Source of the DNA: GCA-2687025 sp964473525
Lineage (GTDB): Bacteria; Poribacteria; WGA-4E; GCA-2687025
NCBI GenBank assembly: GCA_964473525.1
Contig: CAYYPK010000007.1
Location: forward strand, 193,636 to 257,635
Length of the DNA stretch: 64,000 bases
Direction of reading: 5' to 3'
Shown: positions 42,748-51,974 of the stretch, one piece after another
Layout of the letters: each line of letters starts with the position of its first letter
How positions within the stretch are numbered: the stretch's first letter is position 1
Notes under the pieces: model-generated
Databases searched by the model: none
Seen by the model: the letters and a program-made list of their open reading frames with translations, nothing else
Told to the model about the DNA's origin: nothing
Program-made: the position numbers and the translations under genes

Positions 42748-43430
42748 CCGACGGCAGTATCCGTATCGCCCCATCCCTGCTTTCGGCGAACATGGCGGAG
42801 TTGGGCAATGAGGCGAGGCGCGCAGAGGAGTGCGGCGCCGACTGGTTGCACATCGACGTGTTTGACGGCCACTTCGCGCCCAACCTGTCGTTTGGCCCGC
42901 AGACGGTCGCAGACCTACGCGACTACTCCGACATCACCTTCGACGTGCACCTCATGCTCTCGCGACCCTTGGAGCACATTGAGCGATTCGCGAAGGCGGG
43001 CGCAGACGCGATTACCGTACACGTCGAGGCGGAGGGCGACACCGGCGATACGGTGGCGGCGATTCGCGATCTCGGGTGTCGGCCTGGCGTGTCCCTCATG
43101 CCGGATACGGCCGCGAGCGAGGCGCTTCCGCATCTCGACGCCGTCGACCTCGTGCTGCCTATGACGGTTCGCCCGGGCTTCTCAGGGCAGAAGTTCATGC
43201 CCGAGGTGCTGCCCGTCATCCGGGAATTCCGCGACGCTATCTCTGAACGCGGGCTGTCCGTGGACATCCAGGCAGACGGTGGCGTGTCCCGAGACACCAT
43301 CGCCGCCCTCGTGGAAGCGGGCGTGAACGTGTTCGTCGCGGGCTCCGCCGCGTTTGGCGCGCCCGATCTCGCGGCAGCCATCTCGGAGCTTCGCGAGGCC
43401 GCGAAGTCGGCGCGGGAGAACTTGCGTTGA
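42744..43430 (+). CDS. rpe: Ribulose-phosphate 3-epimerase
   Basis: 228 residues; the ATG overlaps the stop of the PASTA gene. TIM barrel with IAPSLLSANMAEL, LHIDVFDGHFAPNLSFGP (metal His and Asp), FDVHLMLSRPLEHI, LPMTVRPGFSGQKFMPEVL and IQADGGVSRDTI. It interconverts ribulose-5-phosphate and xylulose-5-phosphate. It is one residue block short of nothing essential: all metal ligands are visible. Coupled on both sides by 4-base overlaps. Confidence 0.96.
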   Translation: MTDGSIRIAPSLLSANMAELGNEARRAEECGADWLHIDVFDGHFAPNLSFGPQTVADLRDYSDITFDVHLMLSRPLEHIERFAKAGADAITVHVEAEGDTGDTVAAIRDLGCRPGVSLMPDTAASEALPHLDAVDLVLPMTVRPGFSGQKFMPEVLPVIREFRDAISERGLSVDIQADGGVSRDTIAALVEAGVNVFVAGSAAFGAPDLAAAISELREAAKSARENLR

Positions 43431-44764
43431 GCGAGTCGAGGCCGACAGCCGCCTTCGTAACGTTCGGCTGCAAGGTGAACCAATACGACACGCAGGCGAT
43501 GGCGGAGGCGCTCCGCGACATCGGCTATAGGATAAATCCCGTCGCGTCCGGCGCCGATCTGTACGTCGTGAACACCTGCACCGTCACCAGCGCGTCGGAC
43601 GCCAAGGCGCGCAAGGCGATCCGTGCGCTGCACCGATTCACACCCGAATCCCACATCTTCGTTACGGGCTGCTACGCGCAGGCGGCGAAGTCCGAGTTGC
43701 TGGGCATCGACGGTGTCACGAAGGTGTTCGGAAATCGCGAGAAGTTCCAGCTCAAGGAGATGATCCGCGAGGCGGAGGTCACGCAGACGCTGTCCCGCGA
43801 GTTCGTCGGAGACCCAGACGCGCAGGTCGACCTGGGCGAATTCGGCCTCAGCATCGCCACGTTCGACGAGCAGACGCGGGCGATGGTGAAGGTGCAGGAC
43901 GGCTGTAGCGCCTTCTGCACGTTCTGCATCATCCCCTACGTCCGGGGGCGAATGCGCAGCCGCGACCTGCCGGACGTCGTCGCCGAGGTCGAAAGGTTGG
44001 CGGCGCGTGGGTTCCGTGAGGTCGTCATCACCGGCGTGCAACTGGGCTCGTACGGCAGAGACCTCCGCCGTAAATGGGATCTCGCCGACATCCTGCGAGC
44101 CTTGCACGAGGTCGACGGCATCGCGCGTATCCGATTGAGCTCCATTGAGCCCATGGACGTGCCCAGCAACCTGATACGCGCGGTCGCGGAACTGCCGAAG
44201 GTGGCGCGCCACTTCCACATACCCCTGCAAAGCGGCTCAACAGCCGTGCTGGACAGAATGCGTCGCAAGTACACGCGCGAGGAGTTCCTGGATCTCGTCG
44301 CTGCGCTCTACGAGGAGATGCCAGACGTTGGGCTGACGACGGACGTCATGGTGGGCTTCCCCGGAGAGACGGACGCGGAGTTCGAGGACACCTATCGCGT
44401 CGTCGAGAAGTCCGCCTTCCATCGCCTGCACGTGTTCCGCTATTCTCCGCGCGAAGGTACGCCTGCGGCGGCATATCCCGACCAGCTTCCGCCGACGGAC
44501 GCCATTGCGCGCAGCAAGGCCGTCCGCGAACTAGGGAAGCGACTGGAGCGACAATATCAGGAAGCGTCCATCGGCGCCGTGGCAGACGTGATGGTTGAGG
44601 ACACCCGAGAAGGCCCGCGCGCGGAGTTGGCCGGATACACGGGCAGCTACCTACGCGTGCTGACAGACGCGAACGACGAGGACACCGGCTACATGCGCCG
44701 CGTCGAACTCGTGGGCGTAGAAGACGGCTACATGCGTGGACGAGTTGCGTCCCACGCGGGATAG
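43427..44764 (+). CDS. mtaB: tRNA t6A37 methylthiotransferase MtaB
   Basis: 445 residues from a TTG start overlapping the rpe stop. The UPF0004 domain has three cluster cysteines (TFGCKVNQYD, VVNTCTVTS, VTGCYAQ). The radical SAM domain has DGCSAFCTFCIIPYVRGR (CxxxCxxC), and a TRAM-like C-terminal domain follows. The FGCKVNQYD start and overall length favour MtaB over MiaB or RimO. It adds a methylthio group to t6A37 of tRNA and needs Fe-S clusters such as the SUF system upstream provides. Confidence 0.93.
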   Translation: MSESRPTAAFVTFGCKVNQYDTQAMAEALRDIGYRINPVASGADLYVVNTCTVTSASDAKARKAIRALHRFTPESHIFVTGCYAQAAKSELLGIDGVTKVFGNREKFQLKEMIREAEVTQTLSREFVGDPDAQVDLGEFGLSIATFDEQTRAMVKVQDGCSAFCTFCIIPYVRGRMRSRDLPDVVAEVERLAARGFREVVITGVQLGSYGRDLRRKWDLADILRALHEVDGIARIRLSSIEPMDVPSNLIRAVAELPKVARHFHIPLQSGSTAVLDRMRRKYTREEFLDLVAALYEEMPDVGLTTDVMVGFPGETDAEFEDTYRVVEKSAFHRLHVFRYSPREGTPAAAYPDQLPPTDAIARSKAVRELGKRLERQYQEASIGAVADVMVEDTREGPRAELAGYTGSYLRVLTDANDEDTGYMRRVELVGVEDGYMRGRVASHAG

Positions 44765-44789
44765 GGACCGAGACGGGGGAGTACGACTG

Positions 44790-45593
44790 ATGCGAACGGA
44801 ACTGTCCGCCGAGAAGATAGCCGCCTACCAGGAGAACGGCTTCACGATCGTAGAGGACTTCTTGACGGCCGACGAGTTGGAAGAATGGCGAGCCGCCGTC
44901 GACGAGACGGTCACGGCGCGTGGATTCTACAACACGCCCGCGGAACGCGCCGGCAAGGGCGCTGGATACTACTCCCGCGTCTTCATCCAGTCGCTCAACA
45001 TGTGGCAGGAGAGCGACCGCATCAAGAGCCTCGTCCTAGACCCGCGCATCGGCAAGATGTGCTGCGAGCTCGAAGGCATCGACGGCATTCGAGTTTGGCA
45101 CGATCAGGCGCTCATCAAGGAGCCGTGGGCGAACCAGACGAGCATGCACCTGGACAACCCGTACTGGTCGTTCAGCTCGCGGCACGCCATCAGCATCTGG
45201 GTGGCGCTGGACGACGCGACGCCCGAGAACGGCTGCCTGCACTTCCTCCCCGGCACCCACAAGTCAGCGACTTGGGACAACGTCGGTATCGGACAGAACA
45301 TGGGTGAGATATTCACCGTCTACCCTGAGTGGGCGACAATCGCGTCTGTTTCCGGCCCAATGCGCGCGGGATCGTGCTCCTTCCACAACGGCTTACTCGC
45401 CCACGGCGCGGGGGCGAACATGACGAACGGATACCGGCGCGCGATGACCTGCGCCTACATGCCGGACGGCTCCACGTTCAACGGTCAGCGGAACGTCCTC
45501 AAGGACGAGCAGATCGCGAAGCTCGAGGTCGGCGACCTGCTCCGCGATCCCGCCCAGAACCCGTTGGTGTATCCCGTGTCGGACGCTGGCTAG
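44790..45593 (+). CDS. Phytanoyl-CoA dioxygenase (PhyH) family protein
   Basis: 267 residues from the ATG at 44790. Fe(II)/2-oxoglutarate oxygenase fold: YQENGFTIVEDFLTADEL at the N-terminus, iron ligands in SMHLDNPYW (HxD) and LLAHGAGAN (distal His), and the 2-oxoglutarate arginine probably in GYRRAMTCAYM. GCLHFLPGTHK is a family hallmark. The substrate is unknown; the family includes halogenases and hydroxylases of many small molecules. It follows mtaB by 25 bases. Confidence 0.9.
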   Translation: MRTELSAEKIAAYQENGFTIVEDFLTADELEEWRAAVDETVTARGFYNTPAERAGKGAGYYSRVFIQSLNMWQESDRIKSLVLDPRIGKMCCELEGIDGIRVWHDQALIKEPWANQTSMHLDNPYWSFSSRHAISIWVALDDATPENGCLHFLPGTHKSATWDNVGIGQNMGEIFTVYPEWATIASVSGPMRAGSCSFHNGLLAHGAGANMTNGYRRAMTCAYMPDGSTFNGQRNVLKDEQIAKLEVGDLLRDPAQNPLVYPVSDAG

Positions 45594-45794
45594 CATGGCG
45601 TATCGCGAGTGGATCCAGCTCCCGCCGGGATACTACTAGTGTGGCAGGATGCTCCCAGACATCGGTCTGGGGATGGTACACAGACTGCCGCCAGCCTGTT
45701 ACCGAGGGCCGCTCTACAGGTTCAACCACCAGAGGCAAGGCGACGACCCGCGCAACTCTAGCGCCCTTGCCGGCATGTGGGCCGCTGAAAACGC

Positions 45795-46559
45795 TCAGTC
45801 CTCGGGGATTGGATGCGGGCAGCCTTGCGGCCACGTCTCCATCGGCTCGAACCCAAGCCACTTCCGCGCGGGTTCGAGATCGAGCACGGTCGGCCCGTTG
45901 CTGCGACTCGTGGCAAATACCGTTACCACAGGCGGCAATTCTCCCGCCTCGACACAGCAGGCGTGGAAGAGCCCCGCGTCGGTGGGGCTGAGATAGATCG
46001 CCTGGGACGCGGCGCTTTGCGATATTGAGCGTGTGTGATGCGGCTCTCGCGGCAACCACCCCAGGCGCACCACGATCATGGAGATGCCATGGCGATGCGC
46101 GTACATCTCCGCCATCGCCTCGCCAAAGATCTTGGTCACCCCGTAGTGATTGCGCACCGCCGTGCCGTCCTCAATGCGTATTAGACTCATGTCGCCGCCG
46201 CGGCGTATCCCACTCACGACCTGCACCGTGCTGGCAACCACGAGCCGCTCGACGCCCTCTTCTCGGCACGCGTCGAAGACGTTGTAAGAGCCGATTACGT
46301 TGTTAGGAAGTAGGTCTCCCATGAAGTCCGCATCGTCCGGCGTTGCGGCAAGGTGCACGACGGTGTCCATCCCGGCCACCGCCCTACGCACCGCATCGGC
46401 GTCCGCAAGGTTGCCCACGTGGACCTCGTCGACGTCACCCATCGCGTTGCGCCCGAACCCGCGGACGAAATGCCCACGGGACTGTAGCTCTTTACTCGTC
46501 GCGCGGCCGATGGCCCCTCGCGCGCCTGTGACAAGTACGCGCCTCTGCTTCGTCGTCAT
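45795..46559 (-). CDS. NAD-dependent epimerase/dehydratase (extended SDR)
   Basis: 254 residues from the ATG at 46559; a start at 46601 is less likely. It has VLVTGARGAIGRATSKEL (NAD site), VHLAATPDD, ASTVQVVSG and the catalytic YxxxK in NHYGVTKIFGE. The sequence is of the uronate dehydrogenase or UDP-sugar epimerase type and is short for the group. It lies among glycan-modifying genes and may act on a nucleotide sugar or uronic acid. Confidence 0.87.
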   Translation of the reverse strand: MTTKQRRVLVTGARGAIGRATSKELQSRGHFVRGFGRNAMGDVDEVHVGNLADADAVRRAVAGMDTVVHLAATPDDADFMGDLLPNNVIGSYNVFDACREEGVERLVVASTVQVVSGIRRGGDMSLIRIEDGTAVRNHYGVTKIFGEAMAEMYAHRHGISMIVVRLGWLPREPHHTRSISQSAASQAIYLSPTDAGLFHACCVEAGELPPVVTVFATSRSNGPTVLDLEPARKWLGFEPMETWPQGCPHPIPED

Positions 46560-46748
46560 GGCAAGTCTCCTCCCTGGCAGGCCATGTTCCGAGCCGACCA
46601 CACGAATCTAGCACGGAAACTCTATCGTCCGGTTCGTCCTCCTGTCATGCCCGCTGTAAGGACTTCCACGAAGCGGCCGGCTGGTATACGCTCCAGCACG
46701 CCCCGCACGCGAACGAAAGACGCCTAGCAGAACCAGGGCACAGCCCAC

Positions 46749-47585
46749 ATGCTCGTCATATGCAACGGAATGGGGCGCGGCGGATCCACGCTACAGTACA
46801 ACCTCGTACGCGCGTTGATCACGGTCACCGACCGCGGGACCGCCCACGGGTACATAGTCGACCGGGAAGGCCACTCGCAGTTCATGTCCTTCGAGCAGCT
46901 GCGTGAGTGGGCGGACGCCCCCGAAATCCATCTCGTGAAGATGCATGCGGCACACGTGCAGCTAGAGGAATTCCTGCTAGCAGGGAGCACCCGAGTCTGC
47001 TACATATACCGCGACGTCCGAGATGTCGCCCTGTCCCGCCGCACCGCGTTTGGGGAGAGGGGGGCCAAGCTCGTACGGGGGCTCCAGCGGAACCACGATA
47101 CCTACTACGTCCTGCGCGACGTGCGCGACAAGTTCGCGTCCTGTTTTGTCTGGCAGCGGTACGAGGAGGTAACGGTGGACCTGGCGCGGGCCGCCGGCGA
47201 GTTGGCCAATTTGGTCGGCTTGGAGATGTCGCAGTCGCAGATGGACGTGGTCGTAGACGCCTGCTCGCTCGATACGACCAAAGGCATGTGCGACGAGTTG
47301 CGAGCGGGGCTCGAAGACGCGGTGAGCAAGATGCGGGAAAAGAGCCCACGACTTGCTGCGCAATACTTGCAGCAGATAGGACGAGGACAAGGCCCGGGGG
47401 GCATCGTGCTGCTCGACGGAAGTAGTCTCCTGCTGTACAACCACATCGGAGCGCACGGTGGGGCCTCCGGGGTGTGGAAGGAGCGCCTGGACGACGCCAC
47501 TCTGGAGATGGTCATGGCCAACCACGGGGAATGGCTCCGGGAGAACGGATACCTCGCGGAGACGCCCGACGACGAACACCCCTAG
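46749..47585 (+). CDS. Sulfotransferase-like protein 1
   Basis: 278 residues. It has VICNGMGRGGSTLQYNLVRAL as a PAPS 5'-phosphosulfate loop (P-loop like), HLVKMHAAH and VCYIYRDVRDVALSRR, the segment that binds the PAPS 3'-phosphate. This supports a sulfotransferase fold, although overall similarity to known groups looks weak. It would transfer sulfate from PAPS to an acceptor such as a glycan or small molecule. The second such gene follows. Confidence 0.72.
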   Translation: MLVICNGMGRGGSTLQYNLVRALITVTDRGTAHGYIVDREGHSQFMSFEQLREWADAPEIHLVKMHAAHVQLEEFLLAGSTRVCYIYRDVRDVALSRRTAFGERGAKLVRGLQRNHDTYYVLRDVRDKFASCFVWQRYEEVTVDLARAAGELANLVGLEMSQSQMDVVVDACSLDTTKGMCDELRAGLEDAVSKMREKSPRLAAQYLQQIGRGQGPGGIVLLDGSSLLLYNHIGAHGGASGVWKERLDDATLEMVMANHGEWLRENGYLAETPDDEHP

Positions 47586-47802
47586 GGGTGTTGTCAGACG
47601 GGGCTGGGTGGCTGCATAGACAGTGGCCGTCTGCGAGGACGCGATGGGAGCTGCGGAAGCGGTCGAGATCCCTCCCGGATGCGCTTGGGCGTCCTGCTAT
47701 GCTCCTGTCGGTGGACGTGTGCTACGTTGCTCGCGCCACCAAGTCCAGAGTGGCGCCGTCGTTGATAACGATGACTCAGGCTGCTTGCAGGGATGTCTTT
47801 CG

Positions 47803-48696
47803 ATGCTATGGCGTGAGAGGAACTGGAAGACAGCTCTCCTGGCTACCGTGCCACGGTCTGGCACGAACTACTCGACGTACTGCCTGCATTACTACCATCA
47901 CCTACTGTTGGGCGATAGCGATATCCCCTTGGTTCCTACGCGTAACCTCTTCGCGGATCGCGCGGAGAGCCTTGGGATCAACATGATGGCGATCGGCCAT
48001 ACTGTCTGCCCAGGGTTCGACGTCTATCAGGGCGAGCATCGCGCCGCATGGGACGCCCTCACGTTCTACATCGAAGGTCACAACTGGGCGGCACACGGGA
48101 TCTCGCAGACAGAAGGGGCGTTCGATCCTTCGGTGAATCCCGACACGCGTATCGCCCTGATCTATCGCAATCCGCTAGACCAGGCCAGGTCGTTCTTCCG
48201 GCATGCCCTGAACCACGTAGACCCAGCGGTGCGCCATCGCATCGACGAGACCGGCGCCACCGTGGGAATACGATCGGTCAGCGACTACCTGCACACCGTC
48301 GGACTGGACGCGTATCTGAAGCAATACCTGACGTTCCATCTTCTCCAGAACACCTACCCCGACCAGATTCTGATGCTCCCGTACGAGGAACTGGTAGCAC
48401 GGCCGCAGGCTGCGTTCACCACGATGCTGGAGCACTTCGGCCACGAGGTAAGCCCGGCGCGAGGACGACTACTGGAACGCGCCATTCACCTCGCTTCGAT
48501 GGATTCCATGCGTAAGGTAGAAGCGGCGCTGGGACACACGATCGCTAACGATCAACGAGCGGCAGGTGAGTCGCACATGCGTGACGGGTCCGCTGGCGGG
48601 TGGAGGAAGCACCTGAGCGCAAGCGACGTTGAGAAGGTCGACGCGCGTCTACGGCAATTCGGCCTCAGCATCGGTGACTTCCGCACCGAGGTCTAA
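47803..48696 (+). CDS. Sulfotransferase-like protein 2
   Basis: 297 residues from the ATG at 47803; the reading frame opens at 47623 but the extra 60 residues look non-coding and Cys-rich. ALLATVPRSGTNYSTYCL is the PAPS 5'-loop and RIALIYRNPLDQARSFFRHAL the 3'-phosphate site. MLPYEELVARPQAAFTTMLEHFG is the helical segment usual in sulfotransferases. It is more typical of the family than protein 1. Confidence 0.82.
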   Translation: MLWRERNWKTALLATVPRSGTNYSTYCLHYYHHLLLGDSDIPLVPTRNLFADRAESLGINMMAIGHTVCPGFDVYQGEHRAAWDALTFYIEGHNWAAHGISQTEGAFDPSVNPDTRIALIYRNPLDQARSFFRHALNHVDPAVRHRIDETGATVGIRSVSDYLHTVGLDAYLKQYLTFHLLQNTYPDQILMLPYEELVARPQAAFTTMLEHFGHEVSPARGRLLERAIHLASMDSMRKVEAALGHTIANDQRAAGESHMRDGSAGGWRKHLSASDVEKVDARLRQFGLSIGDFRTEV

Positions 48697-48784
48697 CCCA
48701 ACGAGTACCTCCGGCCGTCACGATGTCGCCCTCTTTGCGCGTGCGGCAGCGGGCATGTAGCCGCCCCGCGAGGTACCACGTTCC

Positions 48785-49789
48785 CTAGTCCATCCACAGG
48801 AGTCCGACGCCCGCCTCCACGATGTACTCCTCGTGCCGGTAGTCTGCCTTCAGCTCGTGCCACAGGGCATCGATCATCGGGGCATCTGGCGCGACGGACG
48901 TGCCCCACGTGGTCCGCACGTCAGGCCTCTCTTGCGCGATCTCGGAAAGTCGGATGTCGTGGAAGGCAACGATGCCGCCTGGCCGCACGAATTGCGAGAA
49001 CGTGTCGAAGTCGCTCTTAGCGCCCTCGTAACTGTGGTCGCCGTCGATGAAGAGCAGATCAATGCTTCTCCCGTCGAGGATTTCCTCAACACGCGCGAGC
49101 ACATCCGAGCTCGTGGAATCCCCAAGGACGCAGTGCAGTTGCTGAGAAGGCGCACAGAACTGTTGCAAGCGAGGCGCGTACTCCTCGGAGTACCCTCCTC
49201 CATCTGGACCTATGTCGACGCTGATGAGCAAAGCGTTGGGATCCGCGACCTGCGCCCATCCAAACAGGGAGCCTCCCCACGCGGTGCCGACTTCCAAGAC
49301 CGTCATGGGACGCATTTCCGCCACGCGAGCAAGAGCGGGCACGTACTCTTCGCCACGTTGCAGGATACCTGTGATGAGCGCAGCTGACATGAACACGGCG
49401 TTGCAGTCTACCGGTTCATCCACATCCGCCAGCACTAGCAGCCCAAGCGTCCTCAATGCTGCAACGGCTTTGCGGATGCCTTCACGGCCATACAGGCGTA
49501 GAGACGACCCTGACTCGCAGTGCGACAATGGGCGAGGCGTCGCGTGTTGCCGCAGGATATGCGAGATCAGAGGACCACTCTTGATGTAGGACAGAGCCAC
49601 GTGCACGCTCGAGGCGTCTGTCTCCGACCCTGTTGCCACCACAAGGCGAAGGACGTGGTAGTGGAATTGCGACGGGAGCTGTTCTGCCCGCGCGCGGACG
49701 AACCTCTCCTGGCCGGGGATACATGAGGCGTTCAGCCAGTCCCAGTCGTGTAGTCGCGCCCAGCGTGACGTCCTGTATAGGCTGTCCAT
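48785..49789 (-). CDS. Class I SAM-dependent methyltransferase (CmcI-like)
   Basis: 334 residues. Residues 1-120 have no clear domain. The C-terminal half has VLEVGTAWGGSLFGWAQVA (SAM motif I), DLLFIDGDHSYEGAKSDFDTF and VRPGGIVAFHDIRL, typical of the Methyltransf_24/CmcI group, which often uses a metal at the D-H pair. Related enzymes methylate sugars and antibiotic precursors. Convergent to the sulfotransferase genes. Confidence 0.83.
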   Translation of the reverse strand: MDSLYRTSRWARLHDWDWLNASCIPGQERFVRARAEQLPSQFHYHVLRLVVATGSETDASSVHVALSYIKSGPLISHILRQHATPRPLSHCESGSSLRLYGREGIRKAVAALRTLGLLVLADVDEPVDCNAVFMSAALITGILQRGEEYVPALARVAEMRPMTVLEVGTAWGGSLFGWAQVADPNALLISVDIGPDGGGYSEEYAPRLQQFCAPSQQLHCVLGDSTSSDVLARVEEILDGRSIDLLFIDGDHSYEGAKSDFDTFSQFVRPGGIVAFHDIRLSEIAQERPDVRTTWGTSVAPDAPMIDALWHELKADYRHEEYIVEAGVGLLWMD

Positions 49790-50044
49790 GTGGCAGGCCC
49801 GCGGGTCAGGTGGCGTAGGCGAGCAGCGGGAACCGCGCCAACGGCGAGGCTAGGGCACGAACTGCGACGCGCGGCAGCCACCAGAGCCGACTCGTCAGCG
49901 GCGATCCGTGCGAAGTGGTCGGACCCGCGGGCCGCGCAATCGTCACGGCGCCATCATAGCCCGGTAGGACTTGGATTGCACCCATGGCCCAGGATGGGGC
50001 GGCCCAGCGATGGAGCATCGCTTCAAGGCGCCCCTCGACGCGAT

Positions 50045-50731
50045 CTACTCGGCTGGCGACGCCGGAGAATGGTTGCATGCATCCATCAGATAGCAGGCTT
50101 TCCGCGTCTCGCGCCAGGTCTCCGCGAAGAACCGCCGCATCCCATAGCCGCCGCGCTTCATGGCTCGTCCGTGGCTCAATTGCACCATGACGCACGTACC
50201 CAACATGAAGCATGCGTGGCACGCGTGCGTTACGCGCGTCGCCCAGCGCCCTCTATCGCTGCGCAGGATTGCCAGTCGCTCCGCCTGAAACTCAACGTGC
50301 GCCTGTTCATCGTAGAGAATCTGATCGCACAGGCGCCGTAGGGCAAGGCAATCGGTCGCTTCCCGGAGCGCCTTGTAGTAGACCTTCGCGATGATCTCGG
50401 CGGTAATCAGCACACTGATAGAGATGTCGAGGCCGCCCAGGCGCCGGAGTTGGCGGAAGACGGTATCGAGGGACGTCTTCCTGAGTAGTGGGATGCCCGC
50501 CATCGTCAGGATCTTCGCGAGATCGCGGGCGTGGCGCTGTTCCTCTCGGATGAAGAGCTGGATCGCCTCCACGTACGCCGCGTCGCCTGTTTCGGCCGCG
50601 AACTGCTTGGCGCATCCGTAGAGATAGCCGCCCTCGGAGCTCTCGCCACGCTGGAAGCCCTGCACAGACGAGGCGATGGCTCGACGCTCGTCGTCCGTGA
50701 AGTCGACGCCTTCCTCCCAAGGAATGTCCAT
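50045..50731 (-). CDS. Ferritin-like diiron protein
   Basis: 228 residues. Helical protein with two EExxH-type motifs (REEQRHARDLAKIL and YDEQAHVEFQAERL) and TAEIIAKVYYKALREAT, which together resemble a ferritin/rubrerythrin-like diiron site. The open frame extends upstream with a protein-like sequence (PSEYWRDWFATNAESL) before the chosen ATG but has no start codon before the TAG, so the true N-terminus may be lost or use a rare start. Function unknown. Confidence 0.75.
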   Translation of the reverse strand: MDIPWEEGVDFTDDERRAIASSVQGFQRGESSEGGYLYGCAKQFAAETGDAAYVEAIQLFIREEQRHARDLAKILTMAGIPLLRKTSLDTVFRQLRRLGGLDISISVLITAEIIAKVYYKALREATDCLALRRLCDQILYDEQAHVEFQAERLAILRSDRGRWATRVTHACHACFMLGTCVMVQLSHGRAMKRGGYGMRRFFAETWRETRKACYLMDACNHSPASPAE

Positions 50732-51013
50732 GAGGGACTCGGCGTTCGTCGCGAACCAGTCGCGCCAGTACTCCGATGGTCGGATAGGTGCCCTCGGCTT
50801 CCCAGGGGATATGCCTTGCGGAGTCTACGAGGTCATCGGGAGCAGCGGCGCCGCAGGTTGCCGCCTGGCCGCCACGCGCGGAACGACACGAGCCAGCGGA
50901 CGGGCGCGGGAAGCTTGCGCGCCTAGTAAGGAACGTCGCCAGGGCGTTGACGATGACCGCCAGTGCCAGACCAGGTCGGGCGGCGCCGCGTGACTCGGGG
51001 ATCGCGCTTTGGG

Positions 51014-51922
51014 TCACGCGTCCCAGTTCAGACATTCCTTCTCAGGGGTCGTCTGCACGCACCCCCTGACCGACCTCCCGCAGATGTACGCCTCAATCGT
51101 GCTCCACCCCCACTGCCGCACTCGCTCCCGTTGCCTCGACGCTCCCACGCCAACATCTCGGACGATGCTCTTCATGTAGTGGACAACGTACGCGCGGCGG
51201 AACGTGTCGGAGTCGTTGGAAGCGCTGCAATGCAGCAACGCGTTGTTGAAGAACACGAGCGAGCCCTTGGGTACCTCGACTGGCGTTGCGCTCGCCTCCA
51301 TTTCAGGCGTCACCCCAGCGTGGTGCTGCACGGGCAGCTGCTCACGCATGGCCAACGCGAGGTGGTCTACTACCCCGGCGCGATGGCTTCCGGGAAGGAC
51401 GCGCAAGCACCCGTTCTCAACTGTCGCGTCGTCGATGGCGAGCCACGTGCCGACAGAGGCGTCCTCGATTGGGGAGCCATCACTCGCCTCGTAGATATTC
51501 CTGAAGTACCACGAGTCCTGATGCCACGCGATTGGGCGGCCGGAGCCAGGGGGCTTGAGGAAGTACAGATCGTTCGGGCAGAACAGGTCGCTCCCTAGCA
51601 GAGGTCTGACAGCGTCGAGCCGCTGGGCCCCGCGCATATGCGCGCGGATCTCCCGGCTGAACATGTGCACGCGGAACAGGCTGTTCAGCGACGCCTCTCC
51701 GGTCTGCGCGGTGGCTCTGTCGTTCCGTCTGAGAATCAGCTCCTTCTGCTCGGAGGCGAGTTCGTCCGACGCTTCGACGTACTGCACAAGACTGGCGACT
51801 CGGCGCTGTAGTCGATCCATCTCGTCGGCGGAGTACGCCTCTCGACGCACGAAGAAGCCGTCTTCCTCGTACGCGTCACGCTCGGTTTGGGTCAACGCAA
51901 ACGAACCGGCCGACATGCCCAT
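51014..51922 (-). CDS. Phytanoyl-CoA dioxygenase (PhyH) family protein
   Basis: 302 residues. It has AYEEDGFFVRREAYSADEM, the iron ligands in IAWHQDSWYFRN (HxD) and NALLHCSASNDS (distal His), and NGCLRVLPGSHRAG. The protein is longer than the copy at 44790 and carries a Cys-rich C-terminal tail. Substrate unknown. It lies 52 bases downstream of the acyltransferase gene, on the same strand. Confidence 0.9.
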   Translation of the reverse strand: MGMSAGSFALTQTERDAYEEDGFFVRREAYSADEMDRLQRRVASLVQYVEASDELASEQKELILRRNDRATAQTGEASLNSLFRVHMFSREIRAHMRGAQRLDAVRPLLGSDLFCPNDLYFLKPPGSGRPIAWHQDSWYFRNIYEASDGSPIEDASVGTWLAIDDATVENGCLRVLPGSHRAGVVDHLALAMREQLPVQHHAGVTPEMEASATPVEVPKGSLVFFNNALLHCSASNDSDTFRRAYVVHYMKSIVRDVGVGASRQRERVRQWGWSTIEAYICGRSVRGCVQTTPEKECLNWDA

Positions 51923-51974
51923 CCTCCGTAGACCTGATCAGGCGACAGTATACGCGATTCGACTTCGGGCGGAC

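Noticed and set aside
47594..47634. CAGACGG/CCGTCTG inverted repeat after sulfotransferase 1
   Set aside because: The stem is only seven bases with a loop of about 25, which is expected by chance at this GC content.
49790..50044. Small gene between the methyltransferase and ferritin-like genes
   Set aside because: Overlapping frames on both strands are Arg-rich and have no features.
50307..51035. 242-residue minus-strand reading frame overlapping the ferritin-like gene
   Set aside because: It is in another frame, low in complexity, and lacks any family match; the ferritin-like frame carries the diiron motifs.
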